Positions 1 to 8,395 of a stretch of DNA of 45,249 bases are shown here, in pieces. The stretch comes from Candidatus Zixiibacteriota bacterium. GTDB taxonomy: Bacteria > Zixibacteria > MSB-5A5 > GN15 > FEB-12. The position numbers were made by a program, and so were the translations under genes. The stretch's first letter is position 1, and every line of letters starts with the position of its first letter. Location: NCBI GenBank assembly GCA_040752815.1, contig JBFMGC010000016.1, positions 1-45,249 of the forward strand, given 5' to 3'. Under the pieces are notes generated by a model that saw only the letters and a program-made list of their open reading frames with translations, did no database searches and was not told the origin of the DNA.

Positions 1-2
1 TC

Positions 3-1712
3 GCCCGCGCGGCTGCTTTTGCTATCGGGTTGACCGGACAGAGCCAGTTTGCCGGTTCGCTTGCCGACTCAGCGCGCTCCGGGCCGACGGCTGTTGCTGC
101 AAACGCCCTAAAGTCGGCCGGTCGACTGGCCGACAGCAGCATGACCGCTGTCCACGGCGTTATCGCCGGATACCTGGGCGACGCCGCCCCCGAAGTGCGC
201 GAGGCGGCCGGCCTGGCTCTGTTTTACGCTCGCGCCAAAAGCGCCGCCGAGGTGATTATCCCGCTATTGGAACGCGAGACCGATCCCGTGGTCCAGCGGG
301 CGGGCTTGTTTGCTCTGGCCAGGTTGGGGGTGGCCACGGCCGGGCCGACTTACTCCCGCTACCAGGCTGATCCGGACCCGGAAATCAGAATGCTCGCCGT
401 GCAGGGGCTCGGCAAGGCCAACCTGCCCGACCGGGTTCGCCTGATCGCTCTCTCTCTCAACGACGACGACAAAAGAGTCACCGCCTCAGCTATCGCTGCC
501 CTGCAAACTACCGGCGATTCTGCCGCCACGTTCTATCTCGCCCGCAAGCTGGAGACCCAGTCAGATGAAACGCTGATTGTCGCCTTGCTCGGCGCGCTGC
601 AGGCGCTGAAAAGCGATAAGGGTGTCGCCACGGCGGAAACGCATCTCTCATCCGGGTTGTCCGACAACGTGGTAGCCGCCGCTATACGCTATCTCGCGCT
701 GATAAAGAAGGACCGTGTGGTCGGTGTGGTTGATTCGCTTCTCAGCACGGAACCGTCGCCCCGCGTGCGGGTCGCCTGTGCCGATGCTTTCGCGGAGGTT
801 CGTCACTCCTCGGTAGTGCCGCGTCTCGCAATGCTCTTCAAGGATGAGGATCCGCTGGTACGCGGCGCGGCCTTCGAGCATCTGGTCGAACTTGACTCGA
901 CCCAGCGCGATCTGTACATCAAGATCGCCTTGGACGATCCGGATCTGATGCCGGTGGTGCTGGCGCTCGATCAGATCGGCCAACGCAAGTTGGTCGGCTA
1001 CCTCCCGCAGGTCGAGGCGATGATGGCCGATGCCAAAGAGCTGGATATTGATATTCGTCGCGGACTAATCGACGTGATCGGCCGGTTTGTCGATTCCCTC
1101 GGGACCGACACCACCATGGCGGAACTGCTGATAAAGGGGCTGTTTGATCCGGAGTACGTGGTCAGGCGCCAGACCAACGAGCTGTATCTGGAGAAATTCG
1201 GGCGCGACCGCGCCAACATGGTCACGCCGGCCGAAACGCGTATCTCCGAACGCCGGCTCGAAACCGCTGTCGGTGATAAGAAAGGCAACCCGGTGGCCAT
1301 CGTTCAGACCAGCCGCGGCGATATCGAAATCGAACTGCGCCTGGATATCGCGCCGCTCACCGTGCTCAATTTCATCGAGCTGGCCAAATCCGGGTTCTAC
1401 GAGGGCCTCAATTTCCACAGGGTAGTTCCTAATTTCGTGGTGCAGGGAGGCTGTCCTCGCGGCGACGGCTGGGGCGGGCCGCCGTATTACATCCGCTGCG
1501 AATATTCCGATCTGCCGTTCGAGCGCGGCACGGTCGGTATAGCCACGTCGGGGCGCGACACCGGCGGTTCGCAGTTCTTTATCTGCCACTCGCCGCAGCC
1601 GCATCTGGACGGACGTTACACCGTGTTCGGACAGGTGCTGTCCGGCATGGATGTGGTCGACCAGATCGTGGTCGGCGATACCATCGAGAAAATTATCATT
1701 CGGGAGAGCTAA
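3..1712 (+). CDS. HEAT-repeat protein fused to a cyclophilin-type peptidyl-prolyl isomerase (5' partial)
   Basis: The reading frame is open to the left edge of the window, so the true start lies upstream; a TTG at 30 is only the first start-like codon inside. About the first 400 visible residues are alanine- and leucine-rich helical pairs of HEAT/PBS-lyase type. The last ~145 residues are a complete cyclophilin domain with FHRVVPNFVVQGG, GSQFFICHS and HLDGRYTVFGQV; the FHR arginine is the catalytic position of the family. The enzyme would catalyse cis-trans isomerisation of prolyl bonds, with the HEAT solenoid as a probable protein-binding scaffold. The N-terminus is not visible, so export cannot be judged. 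The next gene starts 3 bases after the stop, suggesting an operon. Confidence is high for the domains and low for the partner. Confidence 0.85.
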   Translation, partial: ARAAAFAIGLTGQSQFAGSLADSARSGPTAVAANALKSAGRLADSSMTAVHGVIAGYLGDAAPEVREAAGLALFYARAKSAAEVIIPLLERETDPVVQRAGLFALARLGVATAGPTYSRYQADPDPEIRMLAVQGLGKANLPDRVRLIALSLNDDDKRVTASAIAALQTTGDSAATFYLARKLETQSDETLIVALLGALQALKSDKGVATAETHLSSGLSDNVVAAAIRYLALIKKDRVVGVVDSLLSTEPSPRVRVACADAFAEVRHSSVVPRLAMLFKDEDPLVRGAAFEHLVELDSTQRDLYIKIALDDPDLMPVVLALDQIGQRKLVGYLPQVEAMMADAKELDIDIRRGLIDVIGRFVDSLGTDTTMAELLIKGLFDPEYVVRRQTNELYLEKFGRDRANMVTPAETRISERRLETAVGDKKGNPVAIVQTSRGDIEIELRLDIAPLTVLNFIELAKSGFYEGLNFHRVVPNFVVQGGCPRGDGWGGPPYYIRCEYSDLPFERGTVGIATSGRDTGGSQFFICHSPQPHLDGRYTVFGQVLSGMDVVDQIVVGDTIEKIIIRES

Positions 1713-1715
1713 ATC

Positions 1716-2525
1716 ATGTATGGATACAGGCTAATCCTGTCGGCGGTGCTGCTGGCCCTGCCCCTGGGCGTGCTGACAGCACAGGACCCCAGCGGAATCG
1801 AGCCGGAGGCCCTGATCGAGCGGGTTCTCGCGGTAGACAAAGCGCAGCGGGAGCAGCTCCGAGATGTGACCTTTGACGCCGAGTATATCGAGCGCGAGGA
1901 GTCAGACGAAGGTCCTAAAGAGAAGATCCGTTTAGAGAAGAAAGTCTATATCAAGTATCTCAACGATACCGCCTGGTACGCCGAAGAGTATCTGGCCTTC
2001 TATGAAGAGGGCCGGCAGAAGAGCGAAAACGACCTGAAGAATGAAGCCGCCGAGCGCACCGAGAAGAAGAAAAAGCGCAAGGCGCAGGATATCTCCTACC
2101 CGATGCTCAAGCCGTTTTACTCGATCGCCCGCCCGCTTTACGATATTCAGTATCTCGGCGTGGCCGACGAGCGAATCGAAAACCGGATCTGCCATCACTT
2201 CACGGTCACGGCCAAAATCCCCGAAGACAGCCTGGTCAACGGGCATTATTACTTCGAGGCCGAGAACTTCCACCTGGTACGCGTCGATTTCACGCCGTCG
2301 AAACCGGTCAGGAAGATGATGTTCAAGCTCAAGACGCTGGACATGTCGATCTTGTACGGCCCGGGCCCCGATGAGATCTGGCTGCCGAAACAGTTCGATA
2401 TCCGCGGCAAGGGGAAGGCGGCACTTTTCATTGGCGTCAATTTCGCCGGCACCGAATATTACCGCAACCCGCAGATCAATACCGGTCTGCCGGAGTCATT
2501 GTTTGAGGCTGGCCATGACGACTGA
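1716..2525 (+). CDS. Secreted protein of outer-membrane lipoprotein-sorting (LolA-like) type, function unknown
   Basis: A 269-residue protein with a signal peptide at residues 1-22 (hydrophobic stretch, cleavage near LTAQD). A charged, lysine/glutamate-rich helix lies around residues 95-125. After it comes a beta-rich C-terminal half ([28 protein letters not shown]) that resembles the half-barrel of LolA/LolB-like outer-membrane lipoprotein-sorting proteins. The ATG at 1716 follows a GGGAG at 1702-1706 with suitable spacing. It begins 3 bases after the HEAT/cyclophilin gene and overlaps the next gene by 11 bases, so the three are probably cotranscribed. The LolA-like assignment rests on overall pattern only; the protein could be another periplasmic beta-sheet family. 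Confidence 0.6.
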   Translation: MYGYRLILSAVLLALPLGVLTAQDPSGIEPEALIERVLAVDKAQREQLRDVTFDAEYIEREESDEGPKEKIRLEKKVYIKYLNDTAWYAEEYLAFYEEGRQKSENDLKNEAAERTEKKKKRKAQDISYPMLKPFYSIARPLYDIQYLGVADERIENRICHHFTVTAKIPEDSLVNGHYYFEAENFHLVRVDFTPSKPVRKMMFKLKTLDMSILYGPGPDEIWLPKQFDIRGKGKAALFIGVNFAGTEYYRNPQINTGLPESLFEAGHDD

Positions 2526-3018
2526 TCGAGGCTTCAAGGAACATATCGTCAAAGTGAACATCCCGGCCGGAACCAATTTCATCCTCGGGATGTCGCACTT
2601 CATCAAGACGACCGAGGACTTGTACGAAACGCTGGTAACCGCGTCGCCGTCGCTCAAATTCGGTCTCGCTTTCTGTGAGGCGTCGGCCAAACGGCTTGTG
2701 CGTTCCGACGGCAACGATGCGGAGTTGATCGAGCTGGCGGAGAAAACGGCGTTCGATATCGGCTGCGGGCACACGTTTATGGTGTTTCTGCGCGACGGGT
2801 TCCCGATCAACGTGCTGGGGCGGATTCGTAATATCGACGAGGTCTGCCGAATATTCTGCGCCACCGCCAATCCGCTGCAGGTAATTGTAGCCGAGACCGA
2901 CCAGGGCCGCGGCGTACTAGGAGTTATCGACGGCCAGACGCCGCTGGGAATCGAGGGCGAAGAGGACAAGCGGGAGCGGCTGACGTTTTTGAGGAAGATA
3001 GGATACAAGCGCGGCTGA
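2515..3018 (+). CDS. Adenosine-specific kinase family protein (PF04008-like)
   Basis: A 167-residue protein matching in length and pattern the small family named adenosine-specific kinase, first characterised in archaea. It shows [17 protein letters not shown], then [19 protein letters not shown], then [17 protein letters not shown] and a [12 protein letters not shown] turn. I placed the start at the ATG at 2515, inside the end of the preceding gene (11-base overlap), because homology begins there; the upstream part of the same frame reads as a shadow of the other gene. No signal peptide, so cytoplasmic. The family name comes from ligand binding in one member, and the physiological role in bacteria is unsettled. 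Confidence 0.8.
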   Translation: MTTDRGFKEHIVKVNIPAGTNFILGMSHFIKTTEDLYETLVTASPSLKFGLAFCEASAKRLVRSDGNDAELIELAEKTAFDIGCGHTFMVFLRDGFPINVLGRIRNIDEVCRIFCATANPLQVIVAETDQGRGVLGVIDGQTPLGIEGEEDKRERLTFLRKIGYKRG

Positions 3019-3114
3019 TTAGTGGTGGCCCGCTGGCCTGCCATATTTGGTGGAAGGACACGAATCTAAGTACGGACCGCGCCTACTGACTTACAACACC
3101 AACGGAGTTGCACC

Positions 3115-3315
3115 ATGCGCTTTGAACTGGAACGATCTGAAACCGAAAAGCTGGTAATCGAAAGCAGTCAATACAAAGGGCACGACCTGGTGTCGCTGCG
3201 AATATACTTCCTGAGCCAGGAGCAAGAGTGGCTGCCGACCAAAAAGGGCGTGACCTTCCGCCGCGATCAACTCGACGAGGTGCTCGGTTTTCTAAATCAG
3301 ATCAAGGACGAGTGA
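3115..3315 (+). CDS. PC4/p15-like single-stranded nucleic-acid-binding protein
   Basis: A 66-residue protein with the pattern of the transcriptional coactivator p15 (PC4) domain: four strands (RFELERSE, LVIESSQYKGHDLVSLRIYF, EWLPTKKGVTF) followed by one helix (RRDQLDEVLGFLNQIK). Bacterial PC4-like proteins of this size bind single-stranded DNA or RNA as dimers and are thought to be general nucleic-acid regulators. An AACGGAG at 3100-3106 lies upstream of the ATG. It stands alone between the adenosine-kinase-like gene and a repeat element. Confidence in the family is good; the biological role is inferred. Confidence 0.75.
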   Translation: MRFELERSETEKLVIESSQYKGHDLVSLRIYFLSQEQEWLPTKKGVTFRRDQLDEVLGFLNQIKDE

Positions 3316-3318
3316 ATA

Positions 3319-3347
3319 GTAGGTCGGGACCTTCATGGTCCCCGACA
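3319..3347. repeat. REP-like hairpin element, GTAGGTCGGGAC type
   Basis: GTAGGTCGGGACC followed by TTCAT and then GGTCCCCGAC gives a stem of about nine pairs. The same GTAGGTCGGG head recurs at 3922 (inside a gene), 25855 and 26030, and in inverted orientation near 26147 and 26213. The rest of the 3316-3497 gap holds a second small hairpin (CCCACCCGTTGGGTGGG near 3397) and a CCCAGGGC/GCCCTGGG pair near 3440. These could end the PC4-like transcript but have no T tract. Confidence 0.6.
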
Positions 3348-3497
3348 TCGTACCGGTGTCGGCAGCTGTGCGCCTCGACTGCGGAGAAAGAAAAACCCAC
3401 CCGTTGGGTGGGGGTACCGGTTTAGATCTACAACTTTCATCCCAGGGCAAGCCCTGGGGCACCGGGATGGACAATTGATATAATTCCAATCTCCCGC

Positions 3498-4349
3498 ATG
3501 TTAGTCTTCACCACCAACAAGAAACGCCTGGTGCGGCATTTCCGCAAAGACCCGGTTCTGTTCGGGTATCATATCGGCGACCTCGATGATTTCTTTTTCC
3601 CCGACTGCCTCTGGACAACGCTGGTCGGCGAACATGCCGATATCGGCGATGTCATCCTCACCTACGTGGGAGGCGATACTCCCACGGTTCACGCGTTCGG
3701 TCTGGGCAATGCGTTCGAGACACTGCTTCGCGAATACCTGCCGATCGCGCCTAAGCAGTTCTACTGCCATTTCCAGAAGCAGCATCACGGCGTATTCCGA
3801 GATTTCGCGGACGAATCGCCGCTGGGCACTCATCTGAAGATGAAGCTCGACCCGGCAGCTTTCACGCGATATCAGGCAGCAGCGATTAGTGGCGTCGGGC
3901 GACCCGGCCCGACGCAGCTTAGTAGGTCGGGACCCCGCCACCACCATGATGGTTGCTCTATTGTTCGCCTTGACCCGTCGCACGAAGCGGCATTGCTTAA
4001 CCTCTATGCTATCGCCTATCCTGATAACTACTTTACTCCGCGCATGCTCCAGACCGGCAAGTACTTTGGATGTGTCCACAACGGCTCGATTATCGCGGTC
4101 GCCGGAGTGCATGTGGTTTCCGATGAACACAAAATCGCCGTGCTGGGCAACATCACCACTCATCCGGATCACCGCGGACGCGGCCTGGCGACCGACATCA
4201 CCAGCGCGCTGGTTGCAGAGTTGGCGTCCGAAGAGAAGCTGGTCTGCCTGAATGTTAAGGCCGACAACGCACCGGCACTCGCCTGCTACCGCAAGCTCGG
4301 CTTTGTGCCGGTGCACGAGTACGAGGAATCGTTGTTCGAATTGAGGTAG
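3498..4349 (+). CDS. GNAT-family N-acetyltransferase
   Basis: A 283-residue protein. Residues 1-130 form an N-terminal domain (FGYHIGDLDDFFFPD) seen in two-domain GNAT proteins. Residues ~155-283 are a GCN5-type acetyl-CoA-binding domain with NITTHPDHRGRGLATDITSA (motif A, R/Q-x-x-G-x-G/A type) and NVKADNAPALACYRKLGF (motif B). The acceptor substrate cannot be told. Between the domains, residues ~132-156 are read from a hairpin repeat inserted at about 3894-3955, giving an odd Gly/Pro/Arg/His segment. The frame stays open, so the gene is probably functional with a longer linker. The ATG at 3498 is the first in frame and has only weak ribosome-binding sequence. Confidence 0.8.
   Translation: MLVFTTNKKRLVRHFRKDPVLFGYHIGDLDDFFFPDCLWTTLVGEHADIGDVILTYVGGDTPTVHAFGLGNAFETLLREYLPIAPKQFYCHFQKQHHGVFRDFADESPLGTHLKMKLDPAAFTRYQAAAISGVGRPGPTQLSRSGPRHHHDGCSIVRLDPSHEAALLNLYAIAYPDNYFTPRMLQTGKYFGCVHNGSIIAVAGVHVVSDEHKIAVLGNITTHPDHRGRGLATDITSALVAELASEEKLVCLNVKADNAPALACYRKLGFVPVHEYEESLFELR
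3894..3950. repeat. REP-like repeat inserted in frame within the GNAT gene
   Basis: GTCGGGC (3894-3900), spacer GACCCG, GCCCGAC (3907-3913) forms a perfect 7-bp stem. It is followed at 3921 by AGTAGGTCGGGACC, the same head as the intergenic element at 3319. The element is translated as part of the acetyltransferase linker. The limits are approximate because the uninterrupted sequence is not available. Confidence 0.6.
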
Positions 4350-4460
4350 CTGCGTTGATTGAGATAGGGCAGAATTCCAACGGCGGCGGACCGCTGGCGT
4401 CAGCGAGCGACCGGCAATTCTGCCAACCATCATCAGTGTCTGGTACATGCCACACGCAAG

Positions 4461-4490
4461 AAAAAACCGGCCCGCCGTGAGGCGGGCCGG
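4461..4490 (-). terminator. Rho-independent terminator of the HmuY-like gene
   Basis: CCGGCCCGCC, loop GTGA, GGCGGGCCGG (4467-4490) is a perfect 10-bp stem preceded on the plus strand by six A (4461-4466). On the minus strand it therefore reads as GC stem plus T6, about 50 bases after the stop codon of the minus-strand lipoprotein gene. Confidence 0.9.
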
Positions 4491-4540
4491 CCGCGTGATG
4501 CATGGGAGTCCAATCCCAGGAGTATTTCTTTCGCGTCCGC

Positions 4541-5599
4541 CTACAGCTCGTTCCAGATGAACGTGTACCAGCCGCTTGTCAAGGTTCCGCCCACGTTAGC
4601 GTAGTAGCTCTCGATCATCAGCTTGTACACATTGCCGCCGGTTCGAATCAGGTAGACATGCTCGTCCGACAGAAGCTGGTGCATCGGCGGGCCGGTGTAG
4701 GTGTACCAGTCGGTGAGGGCGGAACTCGGGTTGTCGGGGAACAAGGGCGCTACTGGCTGGGTCGTGAAGGCATCGATGTCGGTCCGGTCGTCCAGCTCCG
4801 TGTAGGCGTCGAACACGGCACACTCGCCCGTTCCGTTCGGACCGGAATTCTGCATAACAATGTAAGACGAGAATGCCAGGTCCCACTCCGTAGAGTTGCT
4901 TGGCGTGGCCGGAGTGACAACCGAGCCCGAGGAGAAGTCAAAATAGGCAGTGCCCATCTCCACCGGGATCGCCGCTGTTGTGGTCGCACCGCTCAGATCG
5001 CGAGAATCGGCAGTCGGTTGGTAGTAGTAAGTAATGTAAACCGTTCCCATATCCGGCGGCATTCCGGCGCCTACCAGTGAGTCGATTTGAAACTTGATGT
5101 AGTTGTCGCCCTCGGCGTCGACCATCGAATAGACATACCTGTTGGGTATCAACTGGTGCAGCGGCGGGCCGGTGTAGGTGTACCACGGATCGACTTGGTA
5201 CTCGATCACATCCTCCATCCACATCGCACCGGCGGTGTCTGCCATGGTCACCGCCTTAAATGCCATCACCCCCAAATCGGCGCCTACGCAGTCGCCTGCA
5301 TTCGACGTGGAGCTGCCGCCGTTGAGTTTAATCACTTCGCGCCGGAATGCCAGATCCCAGCCGGTTGCCGTTCCCTTGGACAGACCGGACGTAGTTGTGT
5401 CCTTGGTAGTAAACGAGAAACCGTTGAAGTCAGTGTAGCTGGAGGCGTCCACTTTCGAACGCCAAAAACCGCTGTCGACCCAGGTCGACGTGGCCGTGTT
5501 GTTGGGCCGGTTGTTCGGGCCGGTCGGATTGTCGTCGTCCGAACATCCGGCGACCACGGCCAGCGACAACAGTGTCGCCAGTGCCAAAAGTCTCTTCAT
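4541..5599 (-). CDS. HmuY-like lipoprotein with two tandem HmuY domains
   Basis: A 352-residue lipoprotein. The signal peptide ends in VVAGC (lipobox), so it is anchored to a membrane, probably the outer one. Two related halves follow. Each has a WDLAF strand, a WYTYTGPP(L/M)HQL segment and a VY...K(F/L)QI or VYKLMI strand typical of HmuY, the heme-binding partner of TonB-dependent heme receptors. I chose the ATG at 5599 because AGGAGGA lies at 5608-5614; a longer reading would overlap the receptor gene. It lies 29 bases downstream of the receptor gene, with a terminator after it, so the two form an operon. Heme as ligand is inferred from the family; the histidines used in HmuY cannot be mapped with certainty. 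Confidence 0.8.
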   Translation of the reverse strand: MKRLLALATLLSLAVVAGCSDDDNPTGPNNRPNNTATSTWVDSGFWRSKVDASSYTDFNGFSFTTKDTTTSGLSKGTATGWDLAFRREVIKLNGGSSTSNAGDCVGADLGVMAFKAVTMADTAGAMWMEDVIEYQVDPWYTYTGPPLHQLIPNRYVYSMVDAEGDNYIKFQIDSLVGAGMPPDMGTVYITYYYQPTADSRDLSGATTTAAIPVEMGTAYFDFSSGSVVTPATPSNSTEWDLAFSSYIVMQNSGPNGTGECAVFDAYTELDDRTDIDAFTTQPVAPLFPDNPSSALTDWYTYTGPPMHQLLSDEHVYLIRTGGNVYKLMIESYYANVGGTLTSGWYTFIWNEL

Positions 5600-5628
5600 C
5601 AAAAAAGTCCTCCTAAGGGTTGTATTTG

Positions 5629-7848
5629 TCAATTGCTTAATTTCCAGTCGTATTTCATGCCGGCGAAAACGGTAAAGCCGGGCCAGTAGCCGTAGTTCAC
5701 ATCAACCTGGTCGAGCAGGTTTTCCAGGCGGACATAGGTCTCAAGCCCGCCCATGCGCTTGAAGAAGTTAAGGTTGAGAGTCGTTCGCGAGGGAGCGTAT
5801 CCCGGTTCGCCCTCATTGCCTCCCGTGTTCGAGCGCGGCACCCACAGTTTGCGAGACTGGTACGTGCCCCAGAACGTGCCGCCTATCCCCCACTTGTCAC
5901 AAAATCCGGTGAGGAACAGTTTGGCGGTGTGGGCGGGGCGATTGACCAACTCCTCGCCCGTGCCGAGGTTGAGGCTCTTCAGGTAATCGTATGAGAACGA
6001 GAAGTCGACATTCGATGACAGCCGCACGCGCGACTCCCATTCTATCCCCTGCGTGACGGCCCGGTCGATGTTCTGATAGACGTAGATCCCGCGCCAATAG
6101 GTGGGGTTGCTCCCGATCATGACGAATTCGATCAGGTCGTCCAGGTGGTTATAGAAATAGGTGATGCGGTGCATGCCGATCGCGCCGTACGAAAACTCGG
6201 CCGATATCGACGCGTTGAGCGAGTTCTCATCTTTGAGCGGCTTGAAATCGAGCCCTGCACTGCGCGCCAGGCTGTCGACCGCCCCGACCCGCCCGCCATA
6301 CACAATATAACCGGCGGCGGTGTGATCGAAGGTAAAGTACTGCTGCTTTATCGACGGCGCCCGGAAACCGTAGCCGGTAAACCCGCGAAGTTTGAGCTGC
6401 TCGTTGGGCTGATACATGATGTTGATCGACGGGTTGGTCTTCCCGCCGAATGAACTGTGGTGCTCATAGCGCACGCCGGGCAGGAAGGTCCACTTCTGGT
6501 GGGGGCTGTATTCGTATTGCAGGTAGGCATCGCCGGCCTCGTCGGCTTCCTTCTCGCGGGCCAGTTCATTCGATTTCAGGTCCTGGTGGTTGTAATCGAA
6601 GCCGTAGGTGGCCACATGATTCTGGCCGATGACGTAATTCGAGCTGTACGAGGCCTCCAGAAAGACGTCTTCGGTTTTCGACGTATCCACCCAGGCGCCA
6701 TACTCACGCTCTATCTTGTTCCACTGGTGGTCATAATAGGTGCCGTAAAGGCGAAACTTCATCGAGTAGTGTTCCCCGGACAGATAATCGAGCACCAGGG
6801 AGCCGTCGTAACGGTTGTTGGTTTCGTCGTCATCGTAGACCAGCAGCAGATTGCCCGGCCAGACTTCGGATTCGATCCAGTTCTTGTTCTCGAACATGAG
6901 CCGGGTCGAGCCGGTGACATTCCATCGCTCGGAGAGCTTGCGGCGGAGCTTGCCGTCCAGATTGAGCCGTTCGATCGCGTCCTGGCCATTTGTGTGCGGA
7001 GTGGATTTGTCCAGATCGAACCCGTCGGTACGGTAGTACTTCGCGCCGATATTGGCGCCCCAGCGATTGTTGCTGAATTCGGCCTGGAGGTCCGGATTGA
7101 ACGTGGCGTGTGTCCCGTAATCTCCACGGAACGCTAACCCCCTGGTGTGTGTGTGCAGCTTTTTAGTGATGATGTTAATGACACCGCCCATGGCGTCCGA
7201 GCCATAGAGGGTCGAACCGGTTCCCTTCACAATCTCGATCTTCTCGACATTCGACAAGGCGAACTGTCCGAGGTCGAGCGAACCGTTCACCCGCCCGACC
7301 GCCCGCTCACCGTTGACCAGCACTAGGATCCGGTCGTTCTGTATGCCGCGAATAGTCGCCCCCTTGCCAGAGAGATCATCATTGATAGTGATGCCTATCG
7401 AAGACACCAGAGCTTCATCGACCGTGGTGGCGCCCGTGCGCTGGAAATCACGCCGCGTGACTACCTCGGTCTGAACCGGCACTTCTTTGAGCAGGTGCGG
7501 CGAACGGGTGCCGGTAACGACTACGTCGTCAAGCACCCACGGCAGCGGTGTGAGGGTGATGTCAAGTTCGGTATGGCCCTGGACCTCAATCCGCAGCGTA
7601 TCGCTGCGATCATAGGCGACATGAGTAGCGAGCAGGCGATAAGGGCCGTCAGGAAGCTTCTCGAAAGCAAAAAGCCCCTGGCGGGAGGTTTCAATGACCG
7701 TGTCCAGCTCGACTATCCTTACATTTGCGCCCCAGATGAGATTCCCGGTTTCGGAGTCGAGCATGCGGCCGCTCAGTGAGCCGGCGATCGCCGACCCGGT
7801 GGTCAGCGAGATTGTCGCCAGAGTTGCCGGAACGAGGGAACATCGCAT
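5629..7848 (-). CDS. TonB-dependent outer-membrane receptor
   Basis: A 739-residue receptor: signal peptide (residues 1-~22), a carboxypeptidase-regulatory-like beta sandwich (~23-105), a plug domain (VVVTGTRSPHLLKEVPVQTE through GSDAMGGVINIITKK), then a 22-stranded-type barrel rich in aromatic strands. Such receptors import iron complexes, heme, cobalamin or other scarce solutes using TonB energy. The HmuY-like gene directly downstream suggests heme or a related ligand. The ATG at 7848 is preferred over the TTG at 7854 because AAAGGA lies 7 bases before it. TonB/ExbB/ExbD genes are not in the window. Confidence 0.9.
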   Translation of the reverse strand: MRCSLVPATLATISLTTGSAIAGSLSGRMLDSETGNLIWGANVRIVELDTVIETSRQGLFAFEKLPDGPYRLLATHVAYDRSDTLRIEVQGHTELDITLTPLPWVLDDVVVTGTRSPHLLKEVPVQTEVVTRRDFQRTGATTVDEALVSSIGITINDDLSGKGATIRGIQNDRILVLVNGERAVGRVNGSLDLGQFALSNVEKIEIVKGTGSTLYGSDAMGGVINIITKKLHTHTRGLAFRGDYGTHATFNPDLQAEFSNNRWGANIGAKYYRTDGFDLDKSTPHTNGQDAIERLNLDGKLRRKLSERWNVTGSTRLMFENKNWIESEVWPGNLLLVYDDDETNNRYDGSLVLDYLSGEHYSMKFRLYGTYYDHQWNKIEREYGAWVDTSKTEDVFLEASYSSNYVIGQNHVATYGFDYNHQDLKSNELAREKEADEAGDAYLQYEYSPHQKWTFLPGVRYEHHSSFGGKTNPSINIMYQPNEQLKLRGFTGYGFRAPSIKQQYFTFDHTAAGYIVYGGRVGAVDSLARSAGLDFKPLKDENSLNASISAEFSYGAIGMHRITYFYNHLDDLIEFVMIGSNPTYWRGIYVYQNIDRAVTQGIEWESRVRLSSNVDFSFSYDYLKSLNLGTGEELVNRPAHTAKLFLTGFCDKWGIGGTFWGTYQSRKLWVPRSNTGGNEGEPGYAPSRTTLNLNFFKRMGGLETYVRLENLLDQVDVNYGYWPGFTVFAGMKYDWKLSN

Positions 7849-7883
7849 ATTCAAATCCTTTATCTCCGCTTTATCCGGCGGGA

Positions 7884-7914
7884 ATTATAGAGTTTTTGGG
7901 ATTTCTTATGTCAC
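7884..7914 (-). promoter_or_regulatory. Probable promoter of the receptor-HmuY operon
   Basis: Read on the minus strand, GTGACA (7909-7914) and a perfect TATAAT (7884-7889) are separated by 19 bases, about 36 bases upstream of the start codon. A direct repeat TGACA-N6-TGACA lies over and upstream of the -35 element. The spacer is longer than the ideal 17, so an activator may be needed; no clear Fur box is visible. Confidence 0.5.
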
Positions 7915-8240
7915 GATATTGTCATGATCCGGGTTTTTCGTCCGCTGAGGCATCTGTTGTGCTGCAAGAGGTTACACGCTATGATCGCCCCCGCCAGCCA
8001 CTAAGTTTGTGAAAGAAAGAACATGGAACGGCACTTTAGAGTACCGGCCAGGGGTCCCACCGATCTGGCGGCTCACCCGTGATGTACTTCACGCATCAGG
8101 TGGCCCACCCGCTTGCGGGTGGGAACCGGATAACTCTCTCACAGCAAGTCTCTAATTCAAGCCTCGATTTCATTCAATCGCGCGCTGCGCGACCGCGTGG
8201 GGTTGTGCCCTGACACCAGCCAGGCTGATTGCCCTGCACG

Positions 8241-8301
8241 CGTCAGTTCACACCCCTTTTGCCTTGTTGAACGGTCAAGGCAAAAGGGGCAGGAACTGAC
8301 G
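8241..8301. repeat. Long inverted repeat, 26-base arms with 9-base loop
   Basis: The left arm at 8241-8266 and right arm at 8276-8301 pair over 9 and 14 bases, with a three-base internal mismatch between the blocks; the loop is TTGAACGGT. It lies in the 7915-8395 gap between the receptor operon promoter and the 3' end of the reductoisomerase-like gene. No protein is credible in this gap. The structure could be an RNA hairpin or a remnant of a small mobile element. Confidence 0.7.
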
Positions 8302-8332
8302 TAAAGGCGCTTGGGGCCTTCTGGCTGTGGTG

Positions 8333-8380
8333 CGTGGTGGAGCCTGCCCCCGACTCGATCGGGGGTCCTCGTCCACCACG
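8333..8380. repeat. Nested hairpin repeat (CGTGGTGGA type)
   Basis: CGTGGTGGA (8333-8341) pairs with TCCACCACG (8372-8380). Inside it sits a second perfect stem, CCCCCGA (8347-8353) with TCGGGGG (8359-8365). The outer element resembles the hairpin at 11789-11814. It lies 15 bases past the stop codon of the minus-strand reductoisomerase-like gene and could act as its transcription end, although there is no T tract. A further stem, CCCACCCGCTTGCGGGTGGG, lies near 8105. Confidence 0.6.
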
Positions 8381-8395
8381 GGACCGCCCCATGAC

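Noticed and set aside
3501-4448. Minus-strand open frame of 315 codons opposite the GNAT gene
   Set aside because: It lacks a recognisable domain, and the plus strand carries clear GNAT motifs.
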